The position numbers and the translations under genes were made by a program. This document shows, piece by piece, positions 17,973 to 27,716 of a stretch of 41,261 nt of DNA; the first letter of the stretch is position 1; each line of letters opens with the position of its first letter. Where the stretch lies: contig WGCX01000149.1 of NCBI GenBank assembly GCA_015493575.1, positions 1-41,261 on the forward strand. Direction: 5' to 3'. This DNA comes from Desulfobacteraceae bacterium. GTDB taxonomy: Bacteria; Desulfobacterota; Desulfobacteria; Desulfobacterales; Desulfobacteraceae. Under the pieces are notes generated by a model, which saw only the letters and a program-made list of their open reading frames with translations, did not search any database and was not told the origin of the DNA.

Positions 17973-20513
17973 ATGGAAAAAACTGAAAAATTAACAAAAT
18001 CTTATACTTACTCCGGCAGCATAAAAATCAAATTGATTATAGGTTCAATGTTTCTGCTTATACTGACATTGGGCTTTAACACAATGCTGAGTTTAAGTTC
18101 TCTTGAAAATATTTACATAAATTCCACATTCTCAAAATATATCGCCGTGGGGAATCGTTTAGACAGAAAGATAGAGGAATCAATCAGATTTGGCAAAAGT
18201 ATAGATAAATTTATCGGTATGAACCTCATGCTTAAACAAGCCAGAATCTATCTGACAAAAGATAATTCCCGCTATTTTAAAAAAATGCACTTGTCTAAGA
18301 TAGATTCCGATCTTTCAGTTTCAATTGTATCGCCCGAAAACAGCATTCTTTACAGTACAGATCCCACACTTGTACATGGGAAACTGCCTTTAAAAGTACA
18401 ATCATATTTTATGTCTGTTTTCCAAAATAACTATAAAAAGAATAAACTGAATAAAAATTACCACAAATTTGAAAATGAATTTTATATTGGTTTACCCATT
18501 CGTGAAGCGCAATCATGGGTTGGTTCCATTGTCATTAAATTGAACAAAAATCAGGCCAAAGCATTTATAAACAAAGTATTAATCAAAAAATTCCTGTTAA
18601 TAGGCATTATTTTATTTATTGTTTTAATGTTCTTTCTGATATTTTTTTTTATCGTTATCCCTCGCCATAACAGGCAAACAAATTTTTCAAGATCGAGAAT
18701 ATCAATTGTAATTATTGTAATCCTTGTTTTCAGCCAGATATTGTTTTCGCTGTTTAATACCAATTCGTTCAAAAACTATTACCTTGAGATCAGCCGGGGA
18801 AAAAACATAGTAGTGGGAAATCTTTTAAAAGAAGATATTCAATATCTGTTGAACAAGGGGATTGCTCTTAAAAATCTTTTTATGATGGAAAAAATGCTGG
18901 GGAAAATAATATCCACTTCACCTGATTTAAAAAGTATTACCATATTAGATTCAAACATACGTCCCCTTTATATGGCCAACCATTACAATATTATAAATTT
19001 TAAAGGGAAAAGTCCTGCCATTGCCATTGATAAATTCAAGAAATTCAAGAACTCAAAATATAACTTCCTTATTGATCTGATAAAAAAACAGGCAGGAAAT
19101 GATAAATCCCAGGCAGGTATAATTACAGGATATATTTCCATTGTGATTTCCGAAAAAGTCATTCTGTCCAAATTAACGGGTATTATATTGGATTCCATAA
19201 CAATACTTGTGATTTCAATCCTTTTCATGATGGAACTTCTGTCAATAGTATTTCAATATTTCTCAAAGCAGACAGGAAAAATAAAGAAAACTTCCAGAAT
19301 TAATTTTACAGCCATCCGTCCGGCAGTATTTCTGTATTTTTTCGGACAAACAATTTCTGTTTCCTTTTTACCTCTTTACATGGAAAAGCTTTATGAACCT
19401 TTGTGGGGATTATCCAAAGATGTTATTCTTGGACTGCCCATATGTGCGACAATGCTTTTTGGAGCAATTTCTGCCCTTATAGCCGGGCCATGGATTGATA
19501 AACGGGGATGGCACGGACCTTTTTTTACTGGAATTACACTGACATCAGCCGGTTTTGTTTACACCTGGCTTGCCTCAAATGCTGTTAATCTTATTATTTC
19601 ACGCGCCTTTGTCGGCTTTGGTTATGGTTTAACTTTTATGGCAGCCAACGGATTTGTAGTTGCATTTACAGATGAAAGCAGCAAAGCCCAGGGGCTTACA
19701 AGCATGATTGCCGGATGCTATGCCGGTTATATCTGTGGAAGTTCAACAGGCGGGATGCTTGCAGATCGTATTGGTTATAACGCTGTTTTTATTATCGGTG
19801 CCTCTATCATTGCTTTGTCACTGATATATACAATAATTTTTATGAGAGATAATATCGGTTCGGATAAAGCCGTAAACAAAACAGATGTTCCGGATACTTT
19901 TTCAAAATCTGCAATAAAATCCGGGCAGGTATTTAAATTCATAACCAATACAAGAATTATATCTTTATGTCTCTTTGTTATTTTACCATCATCAATCATC
20001 ACCGTAGGTTTCCTGAACTATTTTATTCCCATTTATATAAATACTATCGGCTCGACATCTTCAAATATAGGCAGACTGCTGATGGTACATGGGTTGTTTT
20101 TTATTTATGTTGCACCATTTTTCAGCAGATTTATTGACAGGGCTTCACAAAAATCAAAATTTATAGTGATCAGCGGATTCATAGCCAGTCTCGCTTTGAT
20201 GGTGTTCTATTTCTACAGCGGTATGCTGGCAGCTATTTTATCTGTACTGATACTAGGACTTGCAGGCAGTTTTGAGGCTTCAATACCCTATGCATTAAGC
20301 CTTAAAGCCACAGAGGAACTTGGTAGTGGAAAAGCCATTGCCATTTTATCATCAGTTGAAAAAATCGGACAGGTCGCAGGCCCTGTTATATTTGGTTCTC
20401 TGATTTTAGGGTATCATGAAGACATAAATCTTTATTTTATGGGAACAGCATATATGATATTTGTATTGCTGTTTTATTTGATCAGCAGATATAATAAATC
20501 AAGTCTTACCTGA
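17973..20513 (+). CDS. Membrane sensor (Cache-like extracytoplasmic regions) fused to a C-terminal MFS transporter domain
   Basis: 846 aa; N-terminal TM, extracytoplasmic region, TM pair, second extracytoplasmic region, TM, then MFS-like segment (GPWIDKRGWHGPFFTG, SRAFVGFGYGL, GGMLADRIGYNAVFIIGA). Confidence 0.75.
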   Translation: MEKTEKLTKSYTYSGSIKIKLIIGSMFLLILTLGFNTMLSLSSLENIYINSTFSKYIAVGNRLDRKIEESIRFGKSIDKFIGMNLMLKQARIYLTKDNSRYFKKMHLSKIDSDLSVSIVSPENSILYSTDPTLVHGKLPLKVQSYFMSVFQNNYKKNKLNKNYHKFENEFYIGLPIREAQSWVGSIVIKLNKNQAKAFINKVLIKKFLLIGIILFIVLMFFLIFFFIVIPRHNRQTNFSRSRISIVIIVILVFSQILFSLFNTNSFKNYYLEISRGKNIVVGNLLKEDIQYLLNKGIALKNLFMMEKMLGKIISTSPDLKSITILDSNIRPLYMANHYNIINFKGKSPAIAIDKFKKFKNSKYNFLIDLIKKQAGNDKSQAGIITGYISIVISEKVILSKLTGIILDSITILVISILFMMELLSIVFQYFSKQTGKIKKTSRINFTAIRPAVFLYFFGQTISVSFLPLYMEKLYEPLWGLSKDVILGLPICATMLFGAISALIAGPWIDKRGWHGPFFTGITLTSAGFVYTWLASNAVNLIISRAFVGFGYGLTFMAANGFVVAFTDESSKAQGLTSMIAGCYAGYICGSSTGGMLADRIGYNAVFIIGASIIALSLIYTIIFMRDNIGSDKAVNKTDVPDTFSKSAIKSGQVFKFITNTRIISLCLFVILPSSIITVGFLNYFIPIYINTIGSTSSNIGRLLMVHGLFFIYVAPFFSRFIDRASQKSKFIVISGFIASLALMVFYFYSGMLAAILSVLILGLAGSFEASIPYALSLKATEELGSGKAIAILSSVEKIGQVAGPVIFGSLILGYHEDINLYFMGTAYMIFVLLFYLISRYNKSSLT

Positions 20514-20572
20514 ACGGAACAAGCCGGGAAGAACACAAAATTAAACACAGCATACAAAAATCGGAGCCAATA

Positions 20573-20599
20573 AACGTAATAATTTACGTTCTATTTTTT
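20573..20599 (+). terminator. Putative weak rho-independent terminator of the MFS fusion gene
   Basis: AACGTAA-TAAT-TTACGTT followed by CTATTTTTT; overlaps the 3' end of the convergent gene. Confidence 0.4.
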
Positions 20600-21745
20600 A
20601 TAATTATTGTAAATCTCATCTGCAGCACTTAGAACATCAACCGGCGGATCATACCCTATTTTTGAAGCTGTTTTCAAATTGATGGCAATTCTGCTGGGTG
20701 CTTCAAAAATCAGGCTAAGCTGCCCGGGTTTTGCGCCATTGAAGACCTTTGCTATTATTCCCGCCTGATATTGGCCCACATATTTAAATCCAGCCTGGGA
20801 AATACTCATCAACAGGCCGTATTTTACCTCTTCTGAACCAGCCTGGGAAAAGGTGGGAATTTCTGCTTTATTTGCTGTCTTTACAAGGTAGGGAAGAGTA
20901 TTTGCATCGACTCCCATATGCATGGTCACATAAATAGCATCCGCTTTACGGCAAAGATCGGAGAAGCACCGTTTTACATCTTTTTCAGCTATTTTCCGGT
21001 CATCCACTCCTTTTTGAATAAAGCACCTGACAATTTTAAATCCATGCTTTTTTGCCAGCACCTCAACTTGACTCACACCGGCATAGCTTCTTCCCCGGGG
21101 AGTGTTTTCATACATAATGCCGAGTTTTTTAAATTTCATGAGATTATAAAAAATTTCCACCTGCCTTTTATATCTTAAGGGGTCCACTCTGACGTGAAAA
21201 TAATCATATCCTGAGTTATTGTAACTTTTTATAATCCCGGCGGCCAAGGCATCACTTACGGCACAGGCAATAGTCGGGGTTTTAATTTTACCATTTGCCA
21301 GCTCCTGAGCCGCCCATGTTCCCATGGCTATTATCAGATCAACATCCTTTTTTGTGTTCAGACGTTTGATAATAGACCTGGACTGTGGCTTTCTTAAATT
21401 ATCTTTCCAGTTTGTAGAATAATATGCATTTTTTTTAAAAATCAGGTATTTACTTTTTAAATGAGTTGACAACCATGCCCAAACAGGTTTGGTCCCATCC
21501 CCTGGAAACTGTGGCAATTCAGTCTTGTCAATCCAGTGCAAATCCATCAATCCCTTTACGATTGCAACCAATGTTTGTTTATACTCAATATAGTCTCCAC
21601 CCTGATAATAACCAATGGACCATTTCTGCCCGTTATGCAGTTTCGGAGTTACGGGGTATTTAGCTTTATCAGCAGCGAAACCATTTAAACTGATAAGTAG
21701 AGTACATAGAATTATTACAACCAAACCAATTATTTTCTTATTCAA
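20591..21745 (-). CDS. ABC transporter substrate-binding protein (ABC_sub_bind-like), secreted
   Basis: Signal peptide LNKKIIGLVVIILCTLLISLNGFAA; TIACAVSDALAAGII, KKLGIMYENTPRGRSY. TTG start at 21745 with GGAG 7 nt upstream preferred over the ATG at 21778, which lies in a dispersed repeat. Confidence 0.7.
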   Translation of the reverse strand: MNKKIIGLVVIILCTLLISLNGFAADKAKYPVTPKLHNGQKWSIGYYQGGDYIEYKQTLVAIVKGLMDLHWIDKTELPQFPGDGTKPVWAWLSTHLKSKYLIFKKNAYYSTNWKDNLRKPQSRSIIKRLNTKKDVDLIIAMGTWAAQELANGKIKTPTIACAVSDALAAGIIKSYNNSGYDYFHVRVDPLRYKRQVEIFYNLMKFKKLGIMYENTPRGRSYAGVSQVEVLAKKHGFKIVRCFIQKGVDDRKIAEKDVKRCFSDLCRKADAIYVTMHMGVDANTLPYLVKTANKAEIPTFSQAGSEEVKYGLLMSISQAGFKYVGQYQAGIIAKVFNGAKPGQLSLIFEAPSRIAINLKTASKIGYDPPVDVLSAADEIYNNYKK

Positions 21746-21795
21746 TTTAAATCTCCTTTTTTCCCATATAACTGCCATGAGGCAGAGCTATACAA

Positions 21796-22914
21796 TTATT
21801 CCTTTAACGCTGACACAATTGTTACATCAATTATATTTTCCTGAGAAATCCCTGTCCCATCCCAGAGTGAAGGCTGACTTTTTTTACTCATAAGTGCAGG
21901 CACGGTGTTAATTTCGTTAATATAGATCTGCCTGTCCTTTGAATAAAACAAATCAAATCGTACTTCACCGCGTCCTTCAAGCGCTTTGTAAGCTTGAACA
22001 ACAAGATTCCGAACTCTTTTGTAGTCTTTTTCAGGTATATCAGCCGGGATATTTTTAATATTGCTACTGCCATTGTCAATACCGTATTTTGCTTCATAAG
22101 TATAAAAATCATACTCAGGCCCCACAATGGTCTGTCTGATAACGCTGGCTTTTATTCCCTTGTCCGATGCAAAACAATATACTTCAAGCTCACTTCCGTC
22201 AATATATTCTTCAGCAATGAGTTTATTGTCAAAGGAGAACACATCCTCAGCTGCCATGGCAAAATCGGATTTTTTATATATTTTATGGACACCAAGTGAT
22301 GAACCTGAATTGGCAGGCTTGATAAAAAATGGGAATTGAAATAGCTTTTTTAAGTCATCTATACATGACGGTGTATAGTCGTTTTGATGAATCACCACAT
22401 ATCTGCAAACCGGCAATCCCGCACTTTCCAAAAGACGTTTCATAACATCTTTGTCAAAGCCCACGGCGCCTCCTGTCATTGAAGGTCCGACAAATGGGAT
22501 ACCTGCCGTCTTCCAAACACCTGACATAATTCCTCCGGCACCGTTTCTTCCGTGTAAAAGAGTAAAAATCAGATCAACTTTCACCGGTTTTTCGCTATCT
22601 TCTGTATAAAATCGTGATAAACCTCCCTGGCCAATAGTCAGATAAACAGGAACACCGACAATGGTCGGCAGAATATCATCTGCAAAATCGCAGTTTAATT
22701 TAAAGCCGGATCTGTCGCACAGAAGCCAATTGCCGTTTTTTGTTATATATAATAATTTTAATTCATATTTTTCAGGATTAAAATGTGAAATAAGATTACT
22801 TGCCGAAATAATTGAGACATTATGCTCGTCAGATCTGCCTCCAAATACCAGCAGTACATGCAACCTGTCCTTCTTAATCAATTTGATATCCTCACTCCCT
22901 GGAGAAAAACCCAT
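21796..22914 (-). CDS. D-alanine-D-alanine ligase-like ATP-grasp protein, divergent
   Basis: LLVFGGRSDEHNVSIISA, GFDKDVMKRLLESAGLPV, FFIKPANSGSSLGVHK, EVRFDLFY...INEINTVPALMSKKSQPSLW; HGRNGAGG in place of the usual HGxxGEDG. Confidence 0.75.
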   Translation of the reverse strand: MGFSPGSEDIKLIKKDRLHVLLVFGGRSDEHNVSIISASNLISHFNPEKYELKLLYITKNGNWLLCDRSGFKLNCDFADDILPTIVGVPVYLTIGQGGLSRFYTEDSEKPVKVDLIFTLLHGRNGAGGIMSGVWKTAGIPFVGPSMTGGAVGFDKDVMKRLLESAGLPVCRYVVIHQNDYTPSCIDDLKKLFQFPFFIKPANSGSSLGVHKIYKKSDFAMAAEDVFSFDNKLIAEEYIDGSELEVYCFASDKGIKASVIRQTIVGPEYDFYTYEAKYGIDNGSSNIKNIPADIPEKDYKRVRNLVVQAYKALEGRGEVRFDLFYSKDRQIYINEINTVPALMSKKSQPSLWDGTGISQENIIDVTIVSALKE

Positions 22915-22920
22915 TTATGT

Positions 22921-24885
22921 TCAGCTCTGATCCGATCCGTGAAAAATCAGTGAAAGCATTGTTATATCATCGTATTGGGGTTCCTCACCCGAAAACACTG
23001 CTATATCATTTTTAACCATTTCAATTATTTCCTCCGGTTGAGTGCCGCTGAAAGATGCAACAAGATTTTCCAGCCTTTCAGTTGAATAGAGCTCTTCTTG
23101 TGGATTCATTGCCTCTGTGACTCCGTCTGTATAGAAAAAAAGTAGATCTCCTTTTTTCAAGTTTAAAGAAAGCTCTTTGAACTGAATCATCTCCATGGCA
23201 CCGGCAACGGGCCCGCTCAGCCCTTTTTGATAAAATGTCCTGTCACCTGACTTTATTAATGGAGGATTATGCCCTGCATTGGCATACTTTAATTCTCCGG
23301 TTTTAATATTAAGAATACCGATTAAAAGAGTTACGAACATACAATTGGGATTTTCTTTACTCAGTACATCATTAATTCTTGTCATTATTTCAGATATGGA
23401 TTTTTTGGTTTCGGAATATGTATTGATTAAGGTTTTTGTAATAGCCATAAACAGGGCTGCAGGGACCCCCTTTCCTGAAACATCTCCGATTGAAATACAC
23501 AAATGATCATCATCTAACAAAAAGAAATCATATAAATCCCCGCCAACTTCTCTTGCCGGTTCCAGATATGCATAAAGATCAAACTCCTTTTTGTCCGGAT
23601 AAGGCGGAAATATTTTTGGAAGAATGCCAAGCTGTATATCCCTTGCAACATTTAATTCACTTTCTATTCTTTCTTTTGCAACGGTTGTTGCCACCAGTTG
23701 TTTGATATTTTTCTGCAGTTCCCGGAACATATACACAAAAGCCGCTGCAAGCGCTCCTACTTCATCTTTTCTTTTTATATAAATATCATTTTTAAGATCA
23801 AGAGTAAATTCCTTAGAAGTAAGATCCTTATGGGGAATATCCTTTAATTTCTGTGTTAATGATCTCAAAGGATTAGAAAACCTTTTCACAGCAATGTTTA
23901 ATATAATAAAACCCAACAGGAAAATTCCTCCGATAATCAAAGAAAGTCTCTCGGCAAGGCGGTTTGCAGGTGCTTTTATTTCTTCCACCGGTACAAGTGC
24001 AGAAATATACCAATCAAGGACTTTTATGTGAGCTGTATATACATTTATATCATGCCCGTTGAGGATAAAGCCCGCAAACAGCTTGTTCTTCTGAGATTTG
24101 ATAAAGTCCATGATTAAATTTTCAGATATTGCCGGTAAAAATTCTTTTGAAGGCGGTATCAATATATCACCGGAATGGTTGAACAGAAAAATTGTACCGG
24201 TATTGGCAATTTTAATCTGCTGAAAATTTTCTTTCATGATCCTGATGATATCGTTAATTTTAGTCTGGGTTTCCGCCTCTATCCCGGAAATATCATTTGT
24301 GATTCCAAGGGTCCATCCCCATTTGGAAAGTCTTACAAGATAGGCAAGTTTCTTGTCTTTTGAATTCTTGTATGAAAAAACAGCAAATTTATCAAAAAAA
24401 GAGTTATCATTGTTTATACTTGTTGAAACCGGAATATCTTTAACATCTTTTATATCGTTAAGATTCTTACCTTTAAAATCTTCATTTGTATCAAAAAAAA
24501 TTTTATTTGAATCATCAGCAAGAAAAATTCCTGAGGATATTTTCAGCGAGTTAAGCCATGTAATGACTTTTTTTCTGGTCTTTTTTTCATTGTTAGCATT
24601 TGTAATTCTGCATAATTCGTCTATTGCATGTTTTAAAATGGCACTTGTATTTTTTAATCGATTCTTTCTTGTTTTGATAAAAGCCAGTTTAGCTGTCAAT
24701 AAATTTTGGTATTTGCCTTCAACATCCAATAGAATAATATTCTTTATGTTTTCAATATTTTTCTGTTCCCTGGTTAAAACTGCATTTTTAACATCTTTTT
24801 GAGTAAAGAAAATAATACTGGCGGTTATAGCAATAAAAATAACACTACTTAAAATTAAAATTTTTGCCTGCAATGAATGAATCAT
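22921..24885 (-). CDS. Cache-HAMP-SpoIIE (PP2C) sensor phosphatase
   Basis: N-terminal TM plus periplasmic sensor region, second TM, ARDIQLGILPKIFPP, GGDLYDFFLLDDDHLCISIGDVSGKGVPAALFMA, YANAGHNPPL, FYTDGVTEAM. Confidence 0.9.
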   Translation of the reverse strand: MIHSLQAKILILSSVIFIAITASIIFFTQKDVKNAVLTREQKNIENIKNIILLDVEGKYQNLLTAKLAFIKTRKNRLKNTSAILKHAIDELCRITNANNEKKTRKKVITWLNSLKISSGIFLADDSNKIFFDTNEDFKGKNLNDIKDVKDIPVSTSINNDNSFFDKFAVFSYKNSKDKKLAYLVRLSKWGWTLGITNDISGIEAETQTKINDIIRIMKENFQQIKIANTGTIFLFNHSGDILIPPSKEFLPAISENLIMDFIKSQKNKLFAGFILNGHDINVYTAHIKVLDWYISALVPVEEIKAPANRLAERLSLIIGGIFLLGFIILNIAVKRFSNPLRSLTQKLKDIPHKDLTSKEFTLDLKNDIYIKRKDEVGALAAAFVYMFRELQKNIKQLVATTVAKERIESELNVARDIQLGILPKIFPPYPDKKEFDLYAYLEPAREVGGDLYDFFLLDDDHLCISIGDVSGKGVPAALFMAITKTLINTYSETKKSISEIMTRINDVLSKENPNCMFVTLLIGILNIKTGELKYANAGHNPPLIKSGDRTFYQKGLSGPVAGAMEMIQFKELSLNLKKGDLLFFYTDGVTEAMNPQEELYSTERLENLVASFSGTQPEEIIEMVKNDIAVFSGEEPQYDDITMLSLIFHGSDQS

Positions 24886-24909
24886 TTTTTTCCCTCACAA
24901 TAATATGGT

Positions 24910-25266
24910 TCAAAAGGGATCATGTCCTTCTTTTTTAAGAAGTGCTCTGTACCAGTGTGAAAATTCATACATGCCCCTGATTTTTTCATCATCATTTATT
25001 ATGCCAAGACACATTTCCAGAGCGCCTCTTGCAAAGGCACTTGAATATTCATCGCTTTTTGTCTGCTGGAGGAATTTACTGATCAGCATTTTGCTCGTAC
25101 GTTTTGTTTTATCTGTCCTTATATCAATGGGATCCTTAGGGTTTTGAATGGGGTCCCATTTTTCATAACCGATTTTCATCACATATTTCTGACCCCGTTT
25201 TCCCATGGAATCAAAAATTGCCTTTTTCTTTTTCTCTATCTGCTGTGGAGTAAATTTTTCCTGCAT
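24910..25266 (-). CDS. Conserved-looking hypothetical protein
   Basis: 118-aa ORF packed directly downstream of the YkgJ-like gene on the same strand. Confidence 0.55.
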   Translation of the reverse strand: MQEKFTPQQIEKKKKAIFDSMGKRGQKYVMKIGYEKWDPIQNPKDPIDIRTDKTKRTSKMLISKFLQQTKSDEYSSAFARGALEMCLGIINDDEKIRGMYEFSHWYRALLKKEGHDPF

Positions 25267-25268
25267 GA

Positions 25269-25919
25269 TTATTTTTCAACTCCAAGGTATTCTTCATTAA
25301 AATCAGTAATTAATGCCATTGAAACAGGTATAAGCATTTCACACATTTTTATATTTTTTGATTTAATTGAATCTGTTAATTCTGCTGAAAGAAGCTGGAG
25401 TTCCGTATAAATTTTATCCATATTTAAAGTAGGATATTTTTTGCCCTCTTCAAAATTTGTTCTGCCGCAGATATGGCTCATGCCGGCACTTGAAGTGGGG
25501 ATACCGTAAATCCTGCATGTTATGGGCCTTGATTCATACATCATGCAGAGATTGTCAGGACCGAGCAGGGGACATCTTATTCTTTCCCTCCCCATTTTTG
25601 CGAGAATATCCACCTCGTTTTTATTTTTTGCAAATTCCCTGTACGCATCTCTTTTTAATTTAACAATGGCGCGGTCTGTTTTTCCTGCATTTTCAATTAT
25701 TTTCTTTTTTTCTTCACCTGAAAATTTTTCATTGAACCTGTGATTGAGATATATAGCTTCAATAATGGTAAGATCAAAAAGAGCATAGCAGCAGTCGGAA
25801 CATTTTTCCCTGCAGAACACCTCTTTTGGGAATTCTTTTTTTACCCGCTGAAAAATTTTGTCAATCATTGAGACAACTGCCTCGTATTTTACAAAATGTT
25901 CTTTAAAATCAATGGACAT
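25269..25919 (-). CDS. YkgJ-family putative Fe-S/Zn cluster-binding protein
   Basis: CREKCSDCCYALFDLT...RCPLLGPDNLCMMYESRPITCRIYGIP cysteine pattern. Confidence 0.8.
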   Translation of the reverse strand: MSIDFKEHFVKYEAVVSMIDKIFQRVKKEFPKEVFCREKCSDCCYALFDLTIIEAIYLNHRFNEKFSGEEKKKIIENAGKTDRAIVKLKRDAYREFAKNKNEVDILAKMGRERIRCPLLGPDNLCMMYESRPITCRIYGIPTSSAGMSHICGRTNFEEGKKYPTLNMDKIYTELQLLSAELTDSIKSKNIKMCEMLIPVSMALITDFNEEYLGVEK

Positions 25920-26024
25920 AATTTTATTCCTCTGTTCATTCTTTTTTATGAGGCCTTTTTAGAGCCATTAGATCGGCCTCATGGCCGTTTATATAACAAT
26001 ATTGCTCAAAGTGTCGACAGCGTA

Positions 26025-26208
26025 AGCCCCCTGCGGTATGTAGATTCAGCCCATCAGGACCCAAAGGCGATCAGCTCTTTTGTCCTGCCGGGCGTTAAGA
26101 AGCGCAGGCTGTTTGAGGACATACTTGACCGCAGTTCCTGCGCTTCAGACCGGCAGGGCAAAAGGGCCGCCGACGGTCCCGGGCCGGATCTACATACCGC
26201 AGGGGGCT
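26025..26208. repeat. GC-rich long hairpin element with perfect 21-bp terminal arms
   Basis: AGCCCCCTGCGGTATGTAGAT (26025-26045) pairs with ATCTACATACCGCAGGGGGCT (26188-26208); inner arms CTTTTGTCCTGCCGG.../...CCGGCAGGGCAAAAG. Confidence 0.85.
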
Positions 26209-26296
26209 GCATATTACCATGCCATATTTTGTCATAAATCTTTGACTCTTTGGGGCAGCCTTGGAGTCTTCAGATCAGCTTCATGGCTGTTTTATG

Positions 26297-27676
26297 CTAT
26301 TTCCCTATACAGAAATTTTTAAAAATATTGTCAAGAATGTCAATTTTTACTGTATTTCCTGTAATTTCACCAAGACAATCAGCACCGTTTTTTAAATCAA
26401 TGGAAATAAGTATTTCATCCGCCCTGTTTAAAAATCCACGTTCAGCTGATTCAAGGCTTTCAACGGCATGGGCCAAAGCAATTTTATGCCTTAAATTAGG
26501 AACAACGGAAGATGTTATTTCAAAATTTTTAACGGCAAGTTCCATAATGGTTTTTTTTAAAATATCGATGCCCTGATTGTAGAGAGCCGATATTTTAACA
26601 ATAGGAGTCCTGTTAAACTTACAGGGTAAATCAAATGCTGAATCATCATCTGCAAGATCCATCTTGTTTATCACAAAAACAAGTTTTTTCCCGTCGGGGA
26701 TTACCGCCTCAACCTCTTTTTCGTCAAGTTGAGAGCCTGCCTCCTTCATAAAAAGTATTATATCTGACTCTTCTATTTTTTTTTCAGCTTTTTCTATGCC
26801 TATTTTTTCCACGGGGTCATCTGTCTCATGCATTCCTGCAGTATCTGAAATTAAAAAAGAAATTCCATTGATATTTAACGGCTCTTCAATTAAATCCCGC
26901 GTTGTACCTGGAAAAGAGGTGACTATGGATCTTTCTTTTTCAACAAGGCGGTTCATGAGACTTGATTTGCCGACATTTGGGGCACCGCAGATGACAAGGT
27001 TTATCCCATCTCTTAAAAAATGGGCATCTTCGTATAATTTTACAGCACTGCGGCAGGTATCAAGTACATCTTTTATTGTATCAAGCCCCTTTGATTGTGA
27101 AATTAACGCGTCGGTCTCTCCGGGAAAGTCAATGGAAACCTCAATAAGGGATAGAAGATCTATCAGTTTCTGTCTTGATTCTTCAATGGTGGATTTAAAA
27201 TTTCCAAGGTTCTGGGAAGCAGCAGATTTAAGAGCTGTAATGGATTTTGCATTAATGATATCTGCAACGGCCTCTGCCTGGGTTAAATCGATACGCCCGT
27301 TTAAAAAGGCACGTTTTGTGAATTCTCCGGGTTCTGCAAGCCTTGCACCTGCCTTGATTACTTCTTCGAGAATGTTTGCCATGACAATATTTCCGGAATG
27401 TGCCTGGATTTCAACGACATCTTCACTGGTATATGAACGCGGGGCAAGCATTGGAACCAGCAGAACTTCATCTATCACAAAATGTTTTTCCGGATCAAAA
27501 ATATATCCATGAACAATTCTGTGGGATTCAAGCAGAAAGCAGTCTTCCGGTCCTTTTTTGCTTGTTCCGAAAATTTTTGATACAATATTTAAAGACCGCG
27601 AACCCGATATCTTCACAATTCCAATACCACCTTTTCCAGGCGGCGTTGCAATTGCAGCTATTGTATCTTCAGTCAT
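26297..27676 (-). CDS. mnmE: tRNA-5-carboxymethylaminomethyl-2-thiouridine(34) synthesis GTPase MnmE
   Basis: TEDTIAAIATPPGKGGIGIVKISG, GAPNVGKSSLMN, DTAGMHETDDPVEKIGIEK, C-terminal FCIGK. Confidence 0.97.
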   Translation of the reverse strand: MTEDTIAAIATPPGKGGIGIVKISGSRSLNIVSKIFGTSKKGPEDCFLLESHRIVHGYIFDPEKHFVIDEVLLVPMLAPRSYTSEDVVEIQAHSGNIVMANILEEVIKAGARLAEPGEFTKRAFLNGRIDLTQAEAVADIINAKSITALKSAASQNLGNFKSTIEESRQKLIDLLSLIEVSIDFPGETDALISQSKGLDTIKDVLDTCRSAVKLYEDAHFLRDGINLVICGAPNVGKSSLMNRLVEKERSIVTSFPGTTRDLIEEPLNINGISFLISDTAGMHETDDPVEKIGIEKAEKKIEESDIILFMKEAGSQLDEKEVEAVIPDGKKLVFVINKMDLADDDSAFDLPCKFNRTPIVKISALYNQGIDILKKTIMELAVKNFEITSSVVPNLRHKIALAHAVESLESAERGFLNRADEILISIDLKNGADCLGEITGNTVKIDILDNIFKNFCIGK

Positions 27677-27716
27677 TCGTATTCTCAGTTTCCCGTATCT
27701 TCAATCATCAGTATTT

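Noticed and set aside
24353-24802. Plus-strand ORF 24353..24802 opposite the SpoIIE phosphatase gene
   Set aside because: Antisense to a confidently assigned CDS; low-complexity hydrophobic composition.
25896-26322. ORFs 25896..26237 (+) and 26080..26322 (+)
   Set aside because: They translate through the long hairpin element; no protein-like features, and overlap with repeats explains the open frames.
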